Shown here: positions 1-12,963 of the stretch, piece after piece | Numbering within the stretch: the first letter of the stretch is position 1 | How the letters are laid out: every line of letters begins with the position of its first letter | The notes under the pieces: model-generated | Told to the model about the DNA's origin: nothing | Database searches by the model: none | The model's input: the letters and a program-made list of their open reading frames with translations, nothing else | Made by a program: the position numbers and the translations under genes | Assembly (NCBI GenBank): GCA_027257055.1 | Contig: JAPVLO010000153.1 | Location: 2,604,001 to 2,668,000, forward strand | Length of the DNA: 64,000 bases | Source: Cephalopachus bancanus | Lineage: Eukaryota > Chordata > Mammalia > Primates > Tarsiidae | Reading direction: 5' to 3'

Positions 1-849
1 CCATCCCAGTGTGACTAGGACTATACAGGCTTTAACACTGAAAATTCTGTTCCAAACAACCTCTCAGTCCTATTTACCTGTGACTGCTGCTAATTTCTAC
101 CTAAAGGTACATCACTTTATTCTTTTCTTCCTGATCATATCTTCCTCTCATCAAAGGATCTGATAAGCCCAGTGGTATTACGCTGCACCTTCTAGATGTA
201 GATTGCTGAGTTATCTTGTAAGAGACAGTTACTTTTTAAGCGGGGGAATAAGAACCCTTAGAATAATGACATGTAGCATTTTACAATATATATATGCAGA
301 TGGGGAGAGTCTTGTGACCTTCTTATCATCCATGGAGTGTTTCTTGCCTTCAGAAGAACAAGGTGGTAAATAATCCAGTGTCTTTTTGGAGTCTCTTTGC
401 AAAAGAGTGACCAGTGGCAGCTCATCTTCTACCCGTAAGTTCAGCCTTTCTGTCCCGCCCTAGGTTTAAGTGCTGATACATACATCCTTCTAGGCATGCC
501 AAGCATTCAGAGTGAAGGCAAGGCCTTTAGTAGTCCTTCCAAGAACCCCACTTCAGCTTCTGTTTTCATCTGCAAAAATGAAAGTAGGTCCCTCCCAAAC
601 CCTCCTTGCCCCTCCCAAAAAGAGCTTACAGGTCCTGCATTCCCTGGTTTCTTTTGTGAAAATGTCTGCATCTTGTTGACTGACTGCTCGGTGCCTGAAA
701 GTTGGGCTTGGAAGTCAGAAACAGAAGATCCTTTCCCGTTATGAAAACACTCACCCCAAGAATACCCTGAGAAGTAGTCTGCTTGGGGATATTAACTGAA
801 ATGTTTAACACATATTTAGTTTGCTTCCAGGCATAGTGGTTTCAATTAC
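1..849. other. unassigned sequence, no gene seen
   Basis: I recognise no repeat family and no exon here. A short frame at 496-744 (82 residues) is proline- and serine-rich, has no recognisable domain, and no clear splice sites flank it. A short (TA)n-like run is near 288-296. Confidence 0.4.
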
Positions 850-1061
850 TGACTCTGGAATGAAATTCCTTGGATTTAAATAGAAGTTTCAGGCTCTCTA
901 CCTGTGTTTCCTTGGCAAGTGACCTAACCTTTTATGCTTCAGTTTCTTCCTTGGTAAAATGAGAATATAAATGATACGTACCTCATAGATTTTTGTGAGA
1001 CTTAGATGGAAAGATGTGTGTAAAGTACATAGAAATTATTAATCAATGTTAGCTATTTTTA
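850..1061 (+). mobile_element. MIR SINE (tRNA-derived, ancient)
   Basis: The core order matches MIR: a gactctgga start, then a cytosine-rich 'caagtgacctaacc' block, 'cagtttcttccttggtaaaatgag', 'tacctcatagattttt' and a 'gttagctattttta' end. It is old and diverged. Confidence 0.8.
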
Positions 1062-3714
1062 TAATGAAATTAAAATGAAGACTGTAGAGAACCTTGTAAG
1101 AGTATAGAAGCAGATGTCTCCTACGTCAATTGAATGTCTTTTCAGCTTAGGGGGGAACATAGGTGGGAACACTCATTATATCCTATGCCTAAATTCTTTA
1201 TAAGTAAAGGAGAAATTAGTTGCGGAAATTAAATTCAGTGTTTATGTATCAGGTAAACCCAGAGTCACAATAGCCAGAGTTCACCTTTTGGTAGCAGACT
1301 TCTCTCCGTCTTTCCCTTGGAAGGATATTAGTTTATATTGAAATTTCTGTGTTTTTGCATCCCCTTTCTCTTGGAGATGTGGAAAGAATCTCTCTCTTTT
1401 TTTTTTTTTTTTGGTGTAAATGAGCCTGCGTTTTATAAAGCTTCAGATGTAAACACAATTTCTATATGCTGAAACTGCCTTTGCCATATTTAGAACAATA
1501 GTGTGGTAGAATAGATGGTTTTAAGGAACTCCCTTAATCAATATATATGACTAACGCCAGTAGTTAAGAAGTATATAGGCAAATAATGATATGTAATATT
1601 TGCCCATTGCACTTAAAATGTTACTCTGTGAGTCTCTGAAATGCATGCATCAGATTAAACACAAGACTGTCCAATTCAGTTAGTTGTGAGTACTTTTCGT
1701 AGAAAGAAATAGTATTTCATATTTGAAATATTTTGAATTTAATTAAATATTTCAATTTCAAGTCAAATAATATTTGAATTTAGTTAAAATGAATTCAATG
1801 TTTTCCAATAAAAATGAGAAACAATATAGTCTCTTTAGAAAAATCTTATTTTGTAAAAATTCTACTTTTTCAGGGGCAAGATAGAAAATGAGTAGCAGTT
1901 TCCATATTTCAATAGTTAAAATGGTAGAAGATATAAGGGAGTAGATCTGAAAGGGTCAGGGCTGGAGCCTCTTGACAGTGAAGACTAAATTTTTAGGAGG
2001 ACTTTCTGTCACCTCTGCTCTTCCATGTACCCCTATCTAATGCTTAGACTCTTTCCTCAGTCTTTCCTTTTTCCCTCGACATCACCCTCACATGGAATAG
2101 CGTTTAGTCCTAGAAGGGAAATTAGAAATCAAGTGTTCCAAATCCTTCATTTTACAGATGAGAAAATCAAGGCCCAGCCTGTTCATTAACACTCCCGGGA
2201 AACAACTTAATGACAGAAGAAAGAGATAAGGATCTAGTTGCTTTAATGTGACCTGAATTTCCTAAGCAATCTGAATCACCGTTCATGTGACCACACATTC
2301 AATTAGGCTCATAGAAATCTTTCTATAATTGAAGGCAGGTAAAAATAGCGGCGTGGTTTGACCACTTCTCCATTTCCCTGGAGGTCAGGTCACTATAATT
2401 GTCCTCCTTTTGACAGCAATGTTGTGGTTTTATATTAACTATTTTATTCAACCTCTGTTTTCAATGTAATTATGACTTGGGGCTACTTAAGAGAAAATTA
2501 TAATGAAAGTATATGTAAATGAGATCTGGGTGAGTCCAGAGAAGAATAAGGAGAGAAGAGGGAGAGGTGGGAAATCCCCTAGAATGTTGCAGAGGTGTCA
2601 GGGCAGAAGTGAGAGGCATGTGGGATGTCATGGGTTGGTGATGCCATCTCAAAGTCTCAATCAGAAGTCAGGAGACCCGGATATACTGTGAGTGGATTTT
2701 GTTTCTGAACCTTGGAGAATCTTTCCGGATGGTTGGACTAGGTGATTTTAGCTGTGACTTGTAGCTTTTGTGACTAGAGGGGCTTGTCTAGGAAAAACAG
2801 GCACCTTTGAAGTGAGCTTTGAAACCTAGAGCTGTGGCAAAGATGATGTCATACACCTCAGTTTCAGTCACACTGATTGCCCCTTTCAGCTGACAGGCTG
2901 CAGGATGATTTTTTAACCTGTTCTGTAGCACTCGGTAGAATGTGGGAGCCGTTCTTCTAGATATGAATGAGAAGATGCTAGGGGAGCCCCACAGACAGAA
3001 TTTTGCTGAATTCAACCTACACCCTAAGTTTGGAATCAGTTAAAGCAGAGGTCTCATAATAAGCATACATTTCTGAGTTTTCCCATCAGATGGTCATCAG
3101 AGTGAATGACAACATAGACCACTCAATAGTTATGTGGTGATTGCGCAGAAAAGACAAGTCACTTTAAGAACATAAAGAAGATAGAGCTCCAAGGTAGCAA
3201 AAGCAAAAGGAATAAAGCCAGCCTCCAAAGGTGAATAACTTTTCAGAAATAGCTCTCAAATGGGGATTGAGAAAAGACGCAAAATGATAGAAATGGGTGG
3301 CAGTTAAAATATTTTAAAACATGCATTTAAAATATTTCATCTCATTGTCAGCACAAATTTTCAGAATTTTTTATACAGAAGATGCAGTTGTTAAAAAGGT
3401 AGGATTATTTGTCCACAAAATTGATCATACACCTAATTAACAGACTTACAAGGTATCAGTATGGGCCTGTAATAGTGCACCTCCTTGTTTTCTTTTGCTT
3501 GGCATTTTGGTGTACTATATCTAGGAAGGCCAAACACATTTTTTTCTCAAACTTGATTTCCCCTTGGCCAAACTCCATATTTCCATTTTCCTTCCATTCA
3601 CTGTAGGGTGTTTAGGGAAAAATATTTCAATTTTAATTTTATTAACTTGCAAGTTATTTGCTGGCAAGACTTAAAAACAAACAAAACAAACAAACAAAAA
3701 CACTTGATCTATGA
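1062..3714. other. unassigned intergenic or intronic sequence
   Basis: This stretch is mostly unrecognised. It has a poly-T run at 1397-1413 and a strongly AT-rich patch at 1715-1810 with repeated 'atttgaa' motifs. A short MIR-like piece around 2140-2190 ('cattttacagatgagaaaatcaaggc') is too small to place firmly. No exon is supported. Confidence 0.4.
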
Positions 3715-3845
3715 TGTAGAGGGATTCTCTATACTGACTTTGTGACTTTGGACAGGTCCCTGAGCCTCTCTGGGTTTCAAATCCTCACAGGATATGAGAA
3801 TTGAAGTGGATGACTTAAGTCTCCACGAACTCCAACATTTTAAGT
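3715..3845 (+). mobile_element. MIR SINE fragment
   Basis: The sequence 'ctttgtgactttggacaggtccctgagcctctctgggtttcaaatcctcac' follows the central MIR core, then decays into a short tail. It is partial and diverged. Confidence 0.7.
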
Positions 3846-4198
3846 ATTTATGCGTTCCAAAGTCCAATGTTAGTGACATTTAAATTAACCCTTGGTACAG
3901 ATTAGTCACTCTGATGCAGGCTTTATTAGTGTTTATCAGTACTAATAGCTGACCTTAACTGATTACTTCCTTGATGTCAGCTCCTTCCTGAAAACTATAT
4001 AAATAACTTAATTATTTCTATAATACCTGTATGACAGGTGTCTAATTTCCACTCCATAGATGATAGAATCAAAACTAACTATAGCATTGGTACCGTTGTT
4101 AGCTGCTGAAGGCCTTTCTTATTGTCTACCAAGTCCTAATGCTGAGGGTTTCTGAACTGTTCGGCATCTGCAGGAAGGCTGAAGCTTGGTAAGACAGA

Positions 4199-4436
4199 GT
4201 GGTTGAGAATGTAAGCTCTATGGCGAAGATGCCTAGCTTTGAATCTCGATCCTACCTCCTCACTGGCCAAATCATCTTCAGCAAATCACTTAATCTCTAT
4301 GCATCTGTTTCTGCATCCTATAATAGGGTAATAATAGTAGTTGCCTCAGAAGGTTGTTGTGAAAATTAAAACAGTTCATATGTGCAAAGCATTTAAAATA
4401 GTGGCTAGTGCTCTATAAATGTTAGCTATTATTCTT
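4199..4436 (+). mobile_element. MIR SINE, nearly full length
   Basis: The order of blocks fits MIR: 'gtaagctctatggc', 'tttgaatctcgatcctacc', 'caaatcacttaatctct', 'aataatagtagttgcctcag', 'gttgttgtgaaaattaaa' and the 'ctctataaatgttagctattatt' end. It is one of the best-preserved MIRs in the window. Confidence 0.85.
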
Positions 4437-4548
4437 ATCATTTTGAGGACGTAGCAAGGCTTTGTAGGGAGTGGAAGCTTAAAAGTGACAATTAATTAGC
4501 TTCTGCAGAACTGCAAACCTGGAAGAGCTTTCAGATTTCATGGTCCAT

Positions 4549-4675
4549 GTTTCCATAACTTGCTTATGTGAAGAATTTCCTGGGGTCACTTGTTAAAATG
4601 AAGGCTCTTAGACTTCACTGCCAGACCTACTAAACCAGCATATTCATAAGAGCAGTCTGAAATATGTAACAAGTC
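4549..4675 (+). mobile_element. MER5-like hAT-Charlie fragment
   Basis: The order 'cctggggtcacttgttaaaatgaaggctc', then 'cttcactgccagacctactaaacc', resembles the MER5 group of non-autonomous hAT elements. Ends are lost, and the family name is from memory. Confidence 0.45.
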
Positions 4676-6475
4676 TGTATATATAACAAGTGTCCTACAA
4701 TATATTTATGATCAGGCAATTTTCAGTTGGAAACCGCAGTGTTCAACTGTTGCATTTCACAGAAAAACCTGAGCACCTGGGATGTGTGGCTTGCTCAAGG
4801 TTAGAGTTAGTGGTGAAACTGGGACTCTGTCCTTGGTCCAGTGTTATATTCTCATTGTGCCTCTTTTTTCCTGTGATGACTCTGCTGCTTCTGTCCAGGT
4901 GTCTGTGGTTGGCTGGATAGAAGAAACCATTACAGGACAATTTTACCAAAGTAGCATTTTGCTGCGGGCAGAGGAGTACAAGAATTCTCTTCCTTAGGCA
5001 GATTTTGAACTCCCATGTTTATGCTTGACTTTGTCTTTCCAGGATAACGATCTCTGGAAACCTGCATGTCTTGAATGATCTCAAAGTCTGGTAACTTCTT
5101 GCTGTCCAGTCTGCACAGGAACAGCAATGCATTTCAAAGTGCAGGCCAGTGCCAAGTTGGGGGAGTAGGCAAAGAGAGTAAGTGAAAATGCCAAAACGCT
5201 GAGTACACTTGGCCAATTTGCATCATGTGAACCACTTTTGAGCCTGAGGACAGAAACCAAAAATATGCTTCTGTTCAGAGGCAGCCAACAGCATCAATTA
5301 CTAGTTATTATTGTTATCATCATCATCACCATCATCATTCTTCTGCTCATAAATTCAAAGGTAGGTAGCTGGACTCTGTTTCTTCTAGCAGTTCTGCAGG
5401 AAGTTAAGAGCTATAATGAATTTTAGACAGATAAGTGCAGAGGCATGCATGGCCCCATAACTCAGTTCCCTCGGCTGGAACCACAGTTCTTAGTTCTCCT
5501 GCCCACAAGTGTTTAGTTAAGCCTTGTTATAGCTGCAAGACCAGTTTCCACACCCAGGATATGTTCTGACAGTAAAAAACCCCAAAAAAGATATGTGTAA
5601 ACTGACGTTTAAGAACAATGATGGTGGGGGATTTAGATTCTTCACCAGAAGAGAGGACAGAGACTGAAGAAAGGACAACATGGTGGGGAGGATGGTAACT
5701 GTGAAATTCTCTTTATTCCTGGAGAGGAGGTGGAGTACTTGAACTTGAAGAGATTTAGTGATCAAAAGATAAGATGTAATGGAGTCCAGGTCCTCAGGGG
5801 AAGTGCCAATTTAAACTCTAAGGGTGGGATTAGACCTTTCCTACAGGCAAAAGAAGAAATTCTGTTGAGTGCCTTAAAAAGGCCTGTTTATGCGTCCATT
5901 CTTTTATTTACTCAGTCAAGTTCTGCTGCTCCTTCTCTTATAGGGAAAGAAGGTGCTGGAGTCCAAGTGGAAATCCATAACTTTTTTTTTTGAAGGTGAA
6001 ATGGTCATTTCTTATCTGATTCTTATAAAACTAGAAGCTCCTTTTCCAAGGCAGAGCTAAGGAGTGTGTGTGGCGAGGGGGTGTGGAGAAAGGGAGATAA
6101 TTCTCAGAGTGAAAAAATGAGATTTTATCGGCCTTTTGTTCTCCAGCCAAAAATTTGTTTTAAGCTTCTTTAACAATTTATTTTATTTCTTCGATTGGGT
6201 AAGCATTCAGCATGGCTTAAGTTATAAGGGGAATCAGATATAAGATATACAATTATATGTTTTTTTGCTAAACAATTCTAAACTAAGCAACATTTACAAT
6301 ACAATTATTACTGATGTTCATGTTGATGGCATTTAGGCACTAAAAGATTCCAAAAGGTTTTCTTATTTAATAAACAATATTAATCATATCTATTCTAATT
6401 TTATTGTGCATTAGTAGACAATTAAAATGGAATGAAAATTAGAGATTCCATGGTACTTCCCTCATAATTCAGATA
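4676..6475. other. mostly unassigned; short ATC microsatellite
   Basis: There is a MIR-like antisense scrap around 4755-4835 and a short (ATC/TCA)n tract at 5308-5341. The frames here (under 90 residues) show no domain and overlap each other on both strands. No gene is supported. Confidence 0.4.
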
Positions 6476-6491
6476 AAGAATTGGAAATGCA

Positions 6492-6786
6492 CTGCTGAAC
6501 TTGGTGGCTCACGCCTACAATCCCAGCACTTTGGGAGGCCGAGGTGAGAGGATTACCTGAGTCCATGGGTTCAAGACCAGTCTGGGAAATTTGGCGAGAC
6601 CTCATCTCTGCAATAAATCAAAAAATTAGCCTGGTGTGGTGGCGCATGCTTGTAGTACAGCTACTTGGAAGGCTGAGGCGGAAGGATGGCCAGAGCCCAG
6701 CAAGTTGACACTGGGGTGGCTGTGAGCATGCCACTGCACTCCAGCCTGGGCAACAGAGTGAGATTCCGACTCAAAAAAAAAAAAAA
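6492..6786 (+). mobile_element. Alu dimer, older subfamily, with target-site duplication
   Basis: Both arms are present, joined by an A-rich linker and ending in a poly-A tail. The left arm keeps the ancestral 'tggctcacgcc' A box, so it predates the deletion subfamily described elsewhere. A 15/16-base target duplication flanks it: 'aagaattggaaatgca' at 6476-6491 and 'aagaattagaaatgca' at 6787-6802. About one mismatch in the duplication and many in the body suggest middle age. Confidence 0.93.
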
Positions 6787-7073
6787 AAGAATTAGAAATG
6801 CAAAGTAACTAAATGACTGCCAAAAGTCTCACTAACTGGCAAGTAGCCGTGCATCTATATAATCCAGTTATTAAATTCAGTCAGTTCGTAGTGGTGGTTC
6901 TTCTCCAGCAGTTTTAGTTTATGTTATGTGTGTTCAGCACTAACATGTATAATACGCTTGTATGTGGGTGTAAGAGCAGAAAGAATATAAGAAATGCTAC
7001 CAGTTCTCCAGGTACTCACAACCTAGTCATTAACAAGAAACTTACAAGGTAAAATGACAGGCAATGGTGCACT

Positions 7074-7200
7074 TCAGTGGTACTTCTCACACTTTTTGTG
7101 TGTTCAAAAATCGCTCAAGGATTCTGCAGATTCTGACTTCTGGGATGGGGCCTGAGATTTTTTTGTGTTTCTCATAAACTCTCAGGTGAAGCCTATTCTG
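7074..7200 (+). mobile_element. MER5-like hAT-Charlie fragment
   Basis: It starts 'cagtggtacttctcacactttttgtg' and runs through 'gattctgacttctgggatggggcctgaga' to 'ctctcaggtgaagc', the expected order of blocks of a MER5-type element. The 3' inverted end is missing or decayed. Confidence 0.55.
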
Positions 7201-8125
7201 TTAGAAGAGACACATACTTTAAATAATAAGGCAAGGCAGGAGAAAATTAAATATAAATTATGTAGTATAATTATAAAACATGAAGCAGTTCAGAAGAATA
7301 AAGTGTAATCAGGGAAAATTTCCTGGAACACACGGAATTTGAGCTCATCTTAAATAATGGTCTGACTTCAGACTTGGAAAAGAGTGAGGCAAAGGAACAA
7401 AGTGAGTTAGGAATTACACACAGGGCTAGGAATGAATGAAATGTGCTTGAGAGATAGGAAGTCTGATTGCTTGGGTCAGATAGTGTAAGGTTTGATGACA
7501 GGTAGCCTCTGTGATGGCCCCCATCAGTCCTTCGTCATAATATTCGGGCCCTTGTGCAGTGCCTTTCTCCTGTGTGTGGCCTGGATCTAGTGACTGGCAT
7601 CTAAGGAAAAAAATACAGCAAAATCCATGAGATGTTGTTTCTCAGATACACTTACAAAAGGACTGTGACTTCCAGTTTGCTCCCTTTGCTTTTTCTGATG
7701 GAAGCTAGCTGACATGTTATGAACTGTCTTGCAGTGAGGCTATATATCAAGGAACAGATGTCTCCAGCCAACAGCCAACTAGGATCTAAAGCATTGCAGT
7801 AGCCACATGAATGAATTTGGAAGTAGGCACTTTCTGAGTCAAAGCTTGAGATGGCTAAAGTCCTGGCAGATGTCAAGAGCCTCATCCAGAGGGCATGGTT
7901 AAGCCACTCTGAGATTCCTGACCCAAAGGAATTGTGTGAAAACACATGTTTTTTTGTTTTAAGTTGCTGGATTTGGGAGCCTCTTGTTACACAGCCATAG
8001 ATAAATGATATAGTTGGAAATAATTTTGAAAGGAGAAAGTGGTGTAAGATCTGATTCTGGACTAGGGAGTGGCTTAAAAGACAGGCAAAATAGGGCATTA
8101 TTTGGAAGCCATTGTAAGCCCTCTC
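7201..8125 (+). repeat. ancient unnamed interspersed repeat split by an LTR
   Basis: The segments 7201-7504 and 8016-8125 read as one older repeat. The left part has 'tcagacttggaaaagagtgaggcaaaggaac'; the right part has 'gtaagatctgattctgg...ggcttaaaag' and 'ggaagccattgtaag'. The same style of sequence recurs at 45600-45985, suggesting one ancient mammalian family. I cannot name it confidently. Confidence 0.4.
7505..8015 (+). mobile_element. MLT1C/D-type MaLR solo LTR
   Basis: The order of blocks matches an MLT1-type LTR in sense: 'gatggcccccatcagtcc', 'acaaaaggactgtgacttcc', 'gatggaagctagctgacatg', 'ccaacagccaactagg', 'gattcctgacccaaaggaattgtg', 'gttttaagttgctggatttggg', and the end 'ttacacagccatagataaatgatatag'. 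It splits an older repeat. The 168-residue antisense frame at 7652-8158 is a by-product of this LTR. Confidence 0.85.
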
Positions 8126-10415
8126 TGTCATAGCTTTATGGAGATATAATTCATACAATATAATTTTTTTTTAAATGTACAACCAGTTAGTTTTTAATAA
8201 GTTCACCGAGTTGTGAAACCACTACCACAATTCATTTTCATGTACTTTAATCTGCCTCTAAACAAATTCCATACCTGTTAGCAGTCATACCTCATTTTCC
8301 TTCAAGCCCTAGGCAACTTCTGATTCTACTTTCTTTCTCTATGAGTTTTCCTATACTAGACATTTCAGACAGATATAATAACAAAATATTTGTGTCTGCT
8401 TCTTTTACTTAGCATAAAATTTTTGATATTAATCAGTGTTGTAGCATGTATCAACATTTTCATTGCTTTTTTTTGGCCAAATATCCCATTTTAAGGATAT
8501 ATCACACTTTGTTCTGTGTTGATCAGTTCATGAATATTTGGGTTATTTCCACCTTTTGGCTATTAGAAATAATGCTGCTATGAACATCCATCTATAAACT
8601 TTGTGTGAACTATGTTTTCATTTCTCTTGAAGAATTACTGTCATATCATAAATCTATGGTTAACATTTTGAGGAACTGTCAAACTGTTTTCAACATGGCT
8701 TCATCATTTTACATTCCCACCAGTAATGTATGAAGAGACCAGTTTCTCTGTATCTTCACAAATACTTGTTGTTATCTGTTTTTTTATTTTGACTTGCATT
8801 TCCCTAATGACAAAAGATGTCAAACATCTTTGAATATGTGTATTTGCTATTTGTATATTTTCTTTGGAGAGATGTCTGTTTAAATGCTTTGTCAATTTTT
8901 AAATTAGATTATCTGTCCTTATTGAGTAGTAAGAATTTTTTATGTATTCTATATACAAGCCCCTTTTCACATACAAAATTTGTAAACTTCTTTTTCCATT
9001 CTGTGGCTTGTTTTTTCACTTTCTTGAAGTTGTGCTTCAAATCACAAATGTTTTTAGTTTTGTGCAGTTTTCTTTTTTAGGTGAGAAAATAAATATTTAT
9101 TTAGAACTAGGAAATAAATAACAATGAAGTACAAAGTTTAAAAAGCTAGTGTGTACCACAAACATCACAAAATCTAGAAAACATAATTTTTTGGTTTGTT
9201 GCCAAGAAGACCTCTATAATACATTTTCCTCTGTAATTTTTTTTTGGAAAAATTGATTAAAAAACCCCATCAAGTTTGTTTTAATTTTGATGAAGTAATT
9301 TATCTTTTTTTTTTTTTTTTAGTCTCTTATGGGTTTTGTTGTTGTATCTAAGTAAGCGTTGATTAACCTAAGGGCATTAAAATTTATGCTTATGTTTTCT
9401 TCTAAGATTTTTATTGTTTTAACTCTTATGTTTAGGTCTCATATCTATTTGAAGTTAATTTTTGTGTATGGTATAAGGAAAGGGTTAATATCATTTAAAA
9501 AAATATGTGGATATATAGTTGTTCCAAAGATATTTGTTGAAATGACTATTTTTCTCATTGAATTGGCTTGGTACTTTGTATAAAATAAATTGACCACAAT
9601 GTGAAGGTTTATTTTTAATACTTTCATTAAAACTACTAAATTTAGTAATTCATTTTATTTTTAACTGTTTTTACTTTATTTTATAATTTTATTCTATTGA
9701 TATGTGTCTATTTTTATGCCAGTACTGTGCTGTCTTGAGTGCTCTAATTCAGTAATAAATTTTAAAATCAGAAAGTATGAGTCCTCCTATTTTGTTCTTC
9801 TTTTTCAAGATTGTCTTTTCTATAATGTGTCTCTTGCATTTGATTCTATGCTTGAACATTTCTGCAAAAAGCCATATGGGATTTTGACAGAAATTACCTT
9901 TATTTTATAGAGCAATTTAGGAAGTAATGCCATCGCAAAGATTATTAAGTCTTTCCATCCACAAGCATTTATTCAGATCTTCTTGCATTTATTTAAATCT
10001 TTTAAAATTTTCTTTTAATAGTGTCCTGTAATTTTCAAAATACAAATTTTTTACTTCTTTTGTAAGGCTTATTCCTAAATATTTTATTCCTTTGTGTTGT
10101 TGTCATAAATGAAATTATTTCCTCAACTTTAGTCTTGATTGTCCATTGCTAATGTATAAAAATTTATTGATTTTTTAAATAATGATCTCATATTCTGAAG
10201 AATTATGAGCTTATTTATTAGCTACAGTAGTGCTTTAGTGAATTTCTTAGAATTTTCTTTATATAAGATAATTTTATCTGCAAATAGCAATTGTTTTATA
10301 TTTTCCTTTCCAATTTAGATGCCTTTTATTTCTTTTGCTCATCTAATTGCACTAGTTAAAACCCTCAGTACCATATTGAGTAGAAGCATAAAGAGTAGAC
10401 ATCTCTTATATATAT

Positions 10416-10512
10416 TTTTTTTTGAGTTGGAGTCTCACTTGGTCGCCCAGACTGGAGTGCAGTGGCCACTCCTGGCCACCGCAGCCTCGATCTGCTGGGC
10501 TCCGGCAATCCT
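10416..10512 (-). mobile_element. 5'-truncated Alu (part of right arm)
   Basis: A poly-T run is followed by 'gagttggagtctcactt' and 'cagactggagtgcagtggcc'. The element ends in 'ctgggctccggcaatcc', after which the L1 host resumes with 'cttgatcttaagggg'. Only about 90 bases of the right arm remain. The bases are those of the window's young Alu subfamily. Confidence 0.85.
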
Positions 10513-10569
10513 TGATCTTAAGGGGAAAGCATTCATTTTTTCACATTTAAGGATGATGTTAGCAACGTT

Positions 10570-10855
10570 TTTTCTTTTTAAAGACAAAATCTTGATCTGT
10601 TGTATAGACTGGAGTGCAGTGGTATGATTATAACTCATTACAGTCTTGAGCTGCTGGGCTTAAGTGATCCTCCTGTCTCAACCATCTGAGTAAATGGGAC
10701 TGCAGGCATGTGCTACCATGCCTGGCTATCTTTTTAAAATTTTTATTTTGTAGGGATGGGTCTTGCTTTGTTGCCCAGGCTGGTCTGGCTTCAAATGATC
10801 CTCCTGCCTCAGCGTCCCAACGTGCTGGGATTACAGATGAGTCACTACACCTGCC
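10570..10855 (-). mobile_element. old Alu dimer (AluJ-like) inside L1
   Basis: Both arms are recognisable in antisense ('gactggagtgcagtgg', 'gatcctcctgtctca', 'ttgcccaggctggtc', 'gctgggattacag'). The A box end is ancestral-length ('gatgagtcactac'). It is highly diverged, with no clean target duplication. Confidence 0.85.
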
Positions 10856-12910
10856 ACTATTTTTTTTTTCATAGACATCTTCTGTCAGGTTGAAGCAGTC
10901 CATCTATTCAGTTGAGCTTTGTGGGTTTTTTTTTTTAAGGCAGTTATGTTATATTTTTTTTCAAGTGCTTTTCTGCATCTATTAAGATAGTCATGTAGTT
11001 TTGATGTTTATTTTACTGATAAGAAGTGTGTTAAACAAATCTTGCATTCTGGATAAATCCCTCTTGGCCATGACTTATAATCCTTTTAATATGTTGCTGG
11101 ATTTGGTATGATAGCATTTTGTTAAAGATTTTTGGGTTTATACACATGGGATATATTGGCCTGTGATTTTTTTTTTTTTCTTGTGATGTCTTTGGTTTTG
11201 TAATTAGGATACTGGACTTCTAGAATTAGCTGGGATTTGTTTACTCTTTTTTGTGTGTGAAAGAGTTTGTTAAAAATTGGTATTAATTCTTCTTTGGATA
11301 TTTCGTAGAATTCACCAGTGATTCCAATTACGTCTAGGTTTTTCTTTGGGGGACGTAGTAAAATTATTAATATAATTTAGATACTTTTTATGGGTCTATT
11401 TAGAATTTCAATTTCTTTTTGGGAAAGTTTTAGTAGCTTATGCCCTTCTAAAAATCTGTACATTTGATTTAAATTAATTTGTTGGCATGAGTTCAGAATA
11501 TTTCTTTGTAGTATTTTTAAATGTGAGGCTGGTAATGATGTCTTCTTTCATTTTAGATTTTAGCGATTAGAGTCTTCTCTCATTTTTCTTGATCAGTATA
11601 GCTAAAAGTTTGTTAATATTTTCTAATCTTTTCAGAGTACTAATTTTTTTATTTTATGGATTTTCTTTTCTGTTTTTCAATTCCCTATTTCATTAATTTC
11701 CAATTTGACGTTTATTATTGCTTTTCTTTTGATTAATTTGGCTTAACTTGTTTGTTTTCAGTATTTTAAGATGAAGGTTTGGTTACTGATTCTGAGATTG
11801 TCACCTTTTTAAAATACAGGCATTTCTACATATAAATTTCCCTTTAAGTACTGCATTGGTTGAGGCCTGTAAATTTTGATGCCATGTTTTCATTTTTAGT
11901 TATTGCAAAGATTTAAAAACTTCTATTGTGATTTTTTTATCTTTGTCCTACTGATTATTAGGAAGACATTGTTTAATTTCCATGTTTGCTGGTCTTCCAA
12001 TTTTTTTTTTGTTTTCTAACTACATTCAATTATGATTGGTGAATACATTTTGCATAATTTCAGTACCTTTAAATCTACTGAGACTTGCTTTATTGTCAGA
12101 ATATTCTGGAGAATATTTTGTGTGTGTTTAGGAAATATGTGTATTATGCAGTTGTTGGTTAGAACATTCTACAGATGTCTGTTAGGTCTAGTTTTTTACA
12201 GTTGTTCAATTTTTGAATTTCTCTTTTAGTCTTCTCTCTGGTTTTTCTTCTTTTCTAGAAAGAACCATTACTGTTGAATCTCCTATTTCCCTCTTTATTC
12301 TGTCAGTTTTTGCTTTGTGTAATTTGGAGTCTTGTCAAATGCATAATATGTTTATAATTTTTATAACTTTCTGATGGGTGAACTGTTTTATCATTATAAA
12401 AAGTTTATACCTTGAGTAACTTATTTTTTGTTCTATAGTCTGTTTAAATAATAATAGTATGATTACTCAAGTTTTCTTATGTTTGATGTTTGCACAATAT
12501 TTATTTTTCTCTTTTAACATTTCATATCTTTGACCCTACCATGTGTCTCCTGTAGACAACATATAGTTGCATATTGTTTTTTACACAATCTAATAATCTC
12601 AAACATTGACTGAGTTGTTTAATTCATTCACATTTAACGCTTTTATTGATGTAACTGGAGTTACATTTGATATTTTAATTCTCATTTTCTCTGTCTCATG
12701 TCTTTTTGCTTCCCTGTTACTCCTTTACTGCTTTCTTTTGCATTCAGTAAATAATTTCTAGTGTAATATTTCAGTTGCTTTAATGGATTTTTTTCACCAT
12801 TAAGCTATTTTCCGATAAAATAGAAAACAAATATATTTATTGGGGGAAATAATACCACTGAATGAGGCTACCAGTATTTTATTAAGCATTAAGTATAAGA
12901 AGACATGAAA

Positions 12911-12913
<3 letters not shown>

Positions 12914-12960
<47 letters not shown>
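12914..12960. repeat. (GT)n microsatellite
   Basis: Roughly 23-24 uninterrupted GT units, followed by a short (GA)n run 'gaagagagagagattgaaagaaagag'. Its length makes it likely to be polymorphic. The open frames at 12800-13153 and 12913-13110 are artefacts of this repeat. Confidence 0.97.

Positions 12961-12963
<3 letters not shown>

Larger units (their letters stand above)
8126..12815 (-). mobile_element. long antisense L1 (L1M type), 3' UTR and most of ORF2
   Basis: Read on the minus strand this is a mammalian-wide L1. From the left come the 3' UTR ('ggagatataattcatac...', 'gttgtgaaaccactaccacaa'), then ORF2 in reverse. Recognisable antisense ORF2 blocks are at 10319-10400 (the RT-proximal stretch reading like 'MPFISFAHLIALVKTLSTILS' on the shown strand), 11060-11130 ('ttggccatgacttataatcctttt') and 12540-12570. 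It carries stops and frameshifts throughout and is dead. Two Alu pieces are inserted at 10416-10512 and 10570-10855. It stops around 12815, before any ORF1 that I can see. Confidence 0.85.

Noticed and set aside
5238..5426. Hydrophobic Ile/Val-rich small frame
   Set aside because: It is the translation of an ATC/ATT simple tract at 5308-5341.
7652..8158. 168-residue minus-strand open frame
   Set aside because: It lies antisense across an MLT1C/D-type LTR (7505-8015) and has no domain; it is a chance frame.
10319..10400. Protein-like plus-strand frame 'MPFISFAHLIALVKTLSTILS'
   Set aside because: Antisense reading of L1 ORF2, a familiar artefact.
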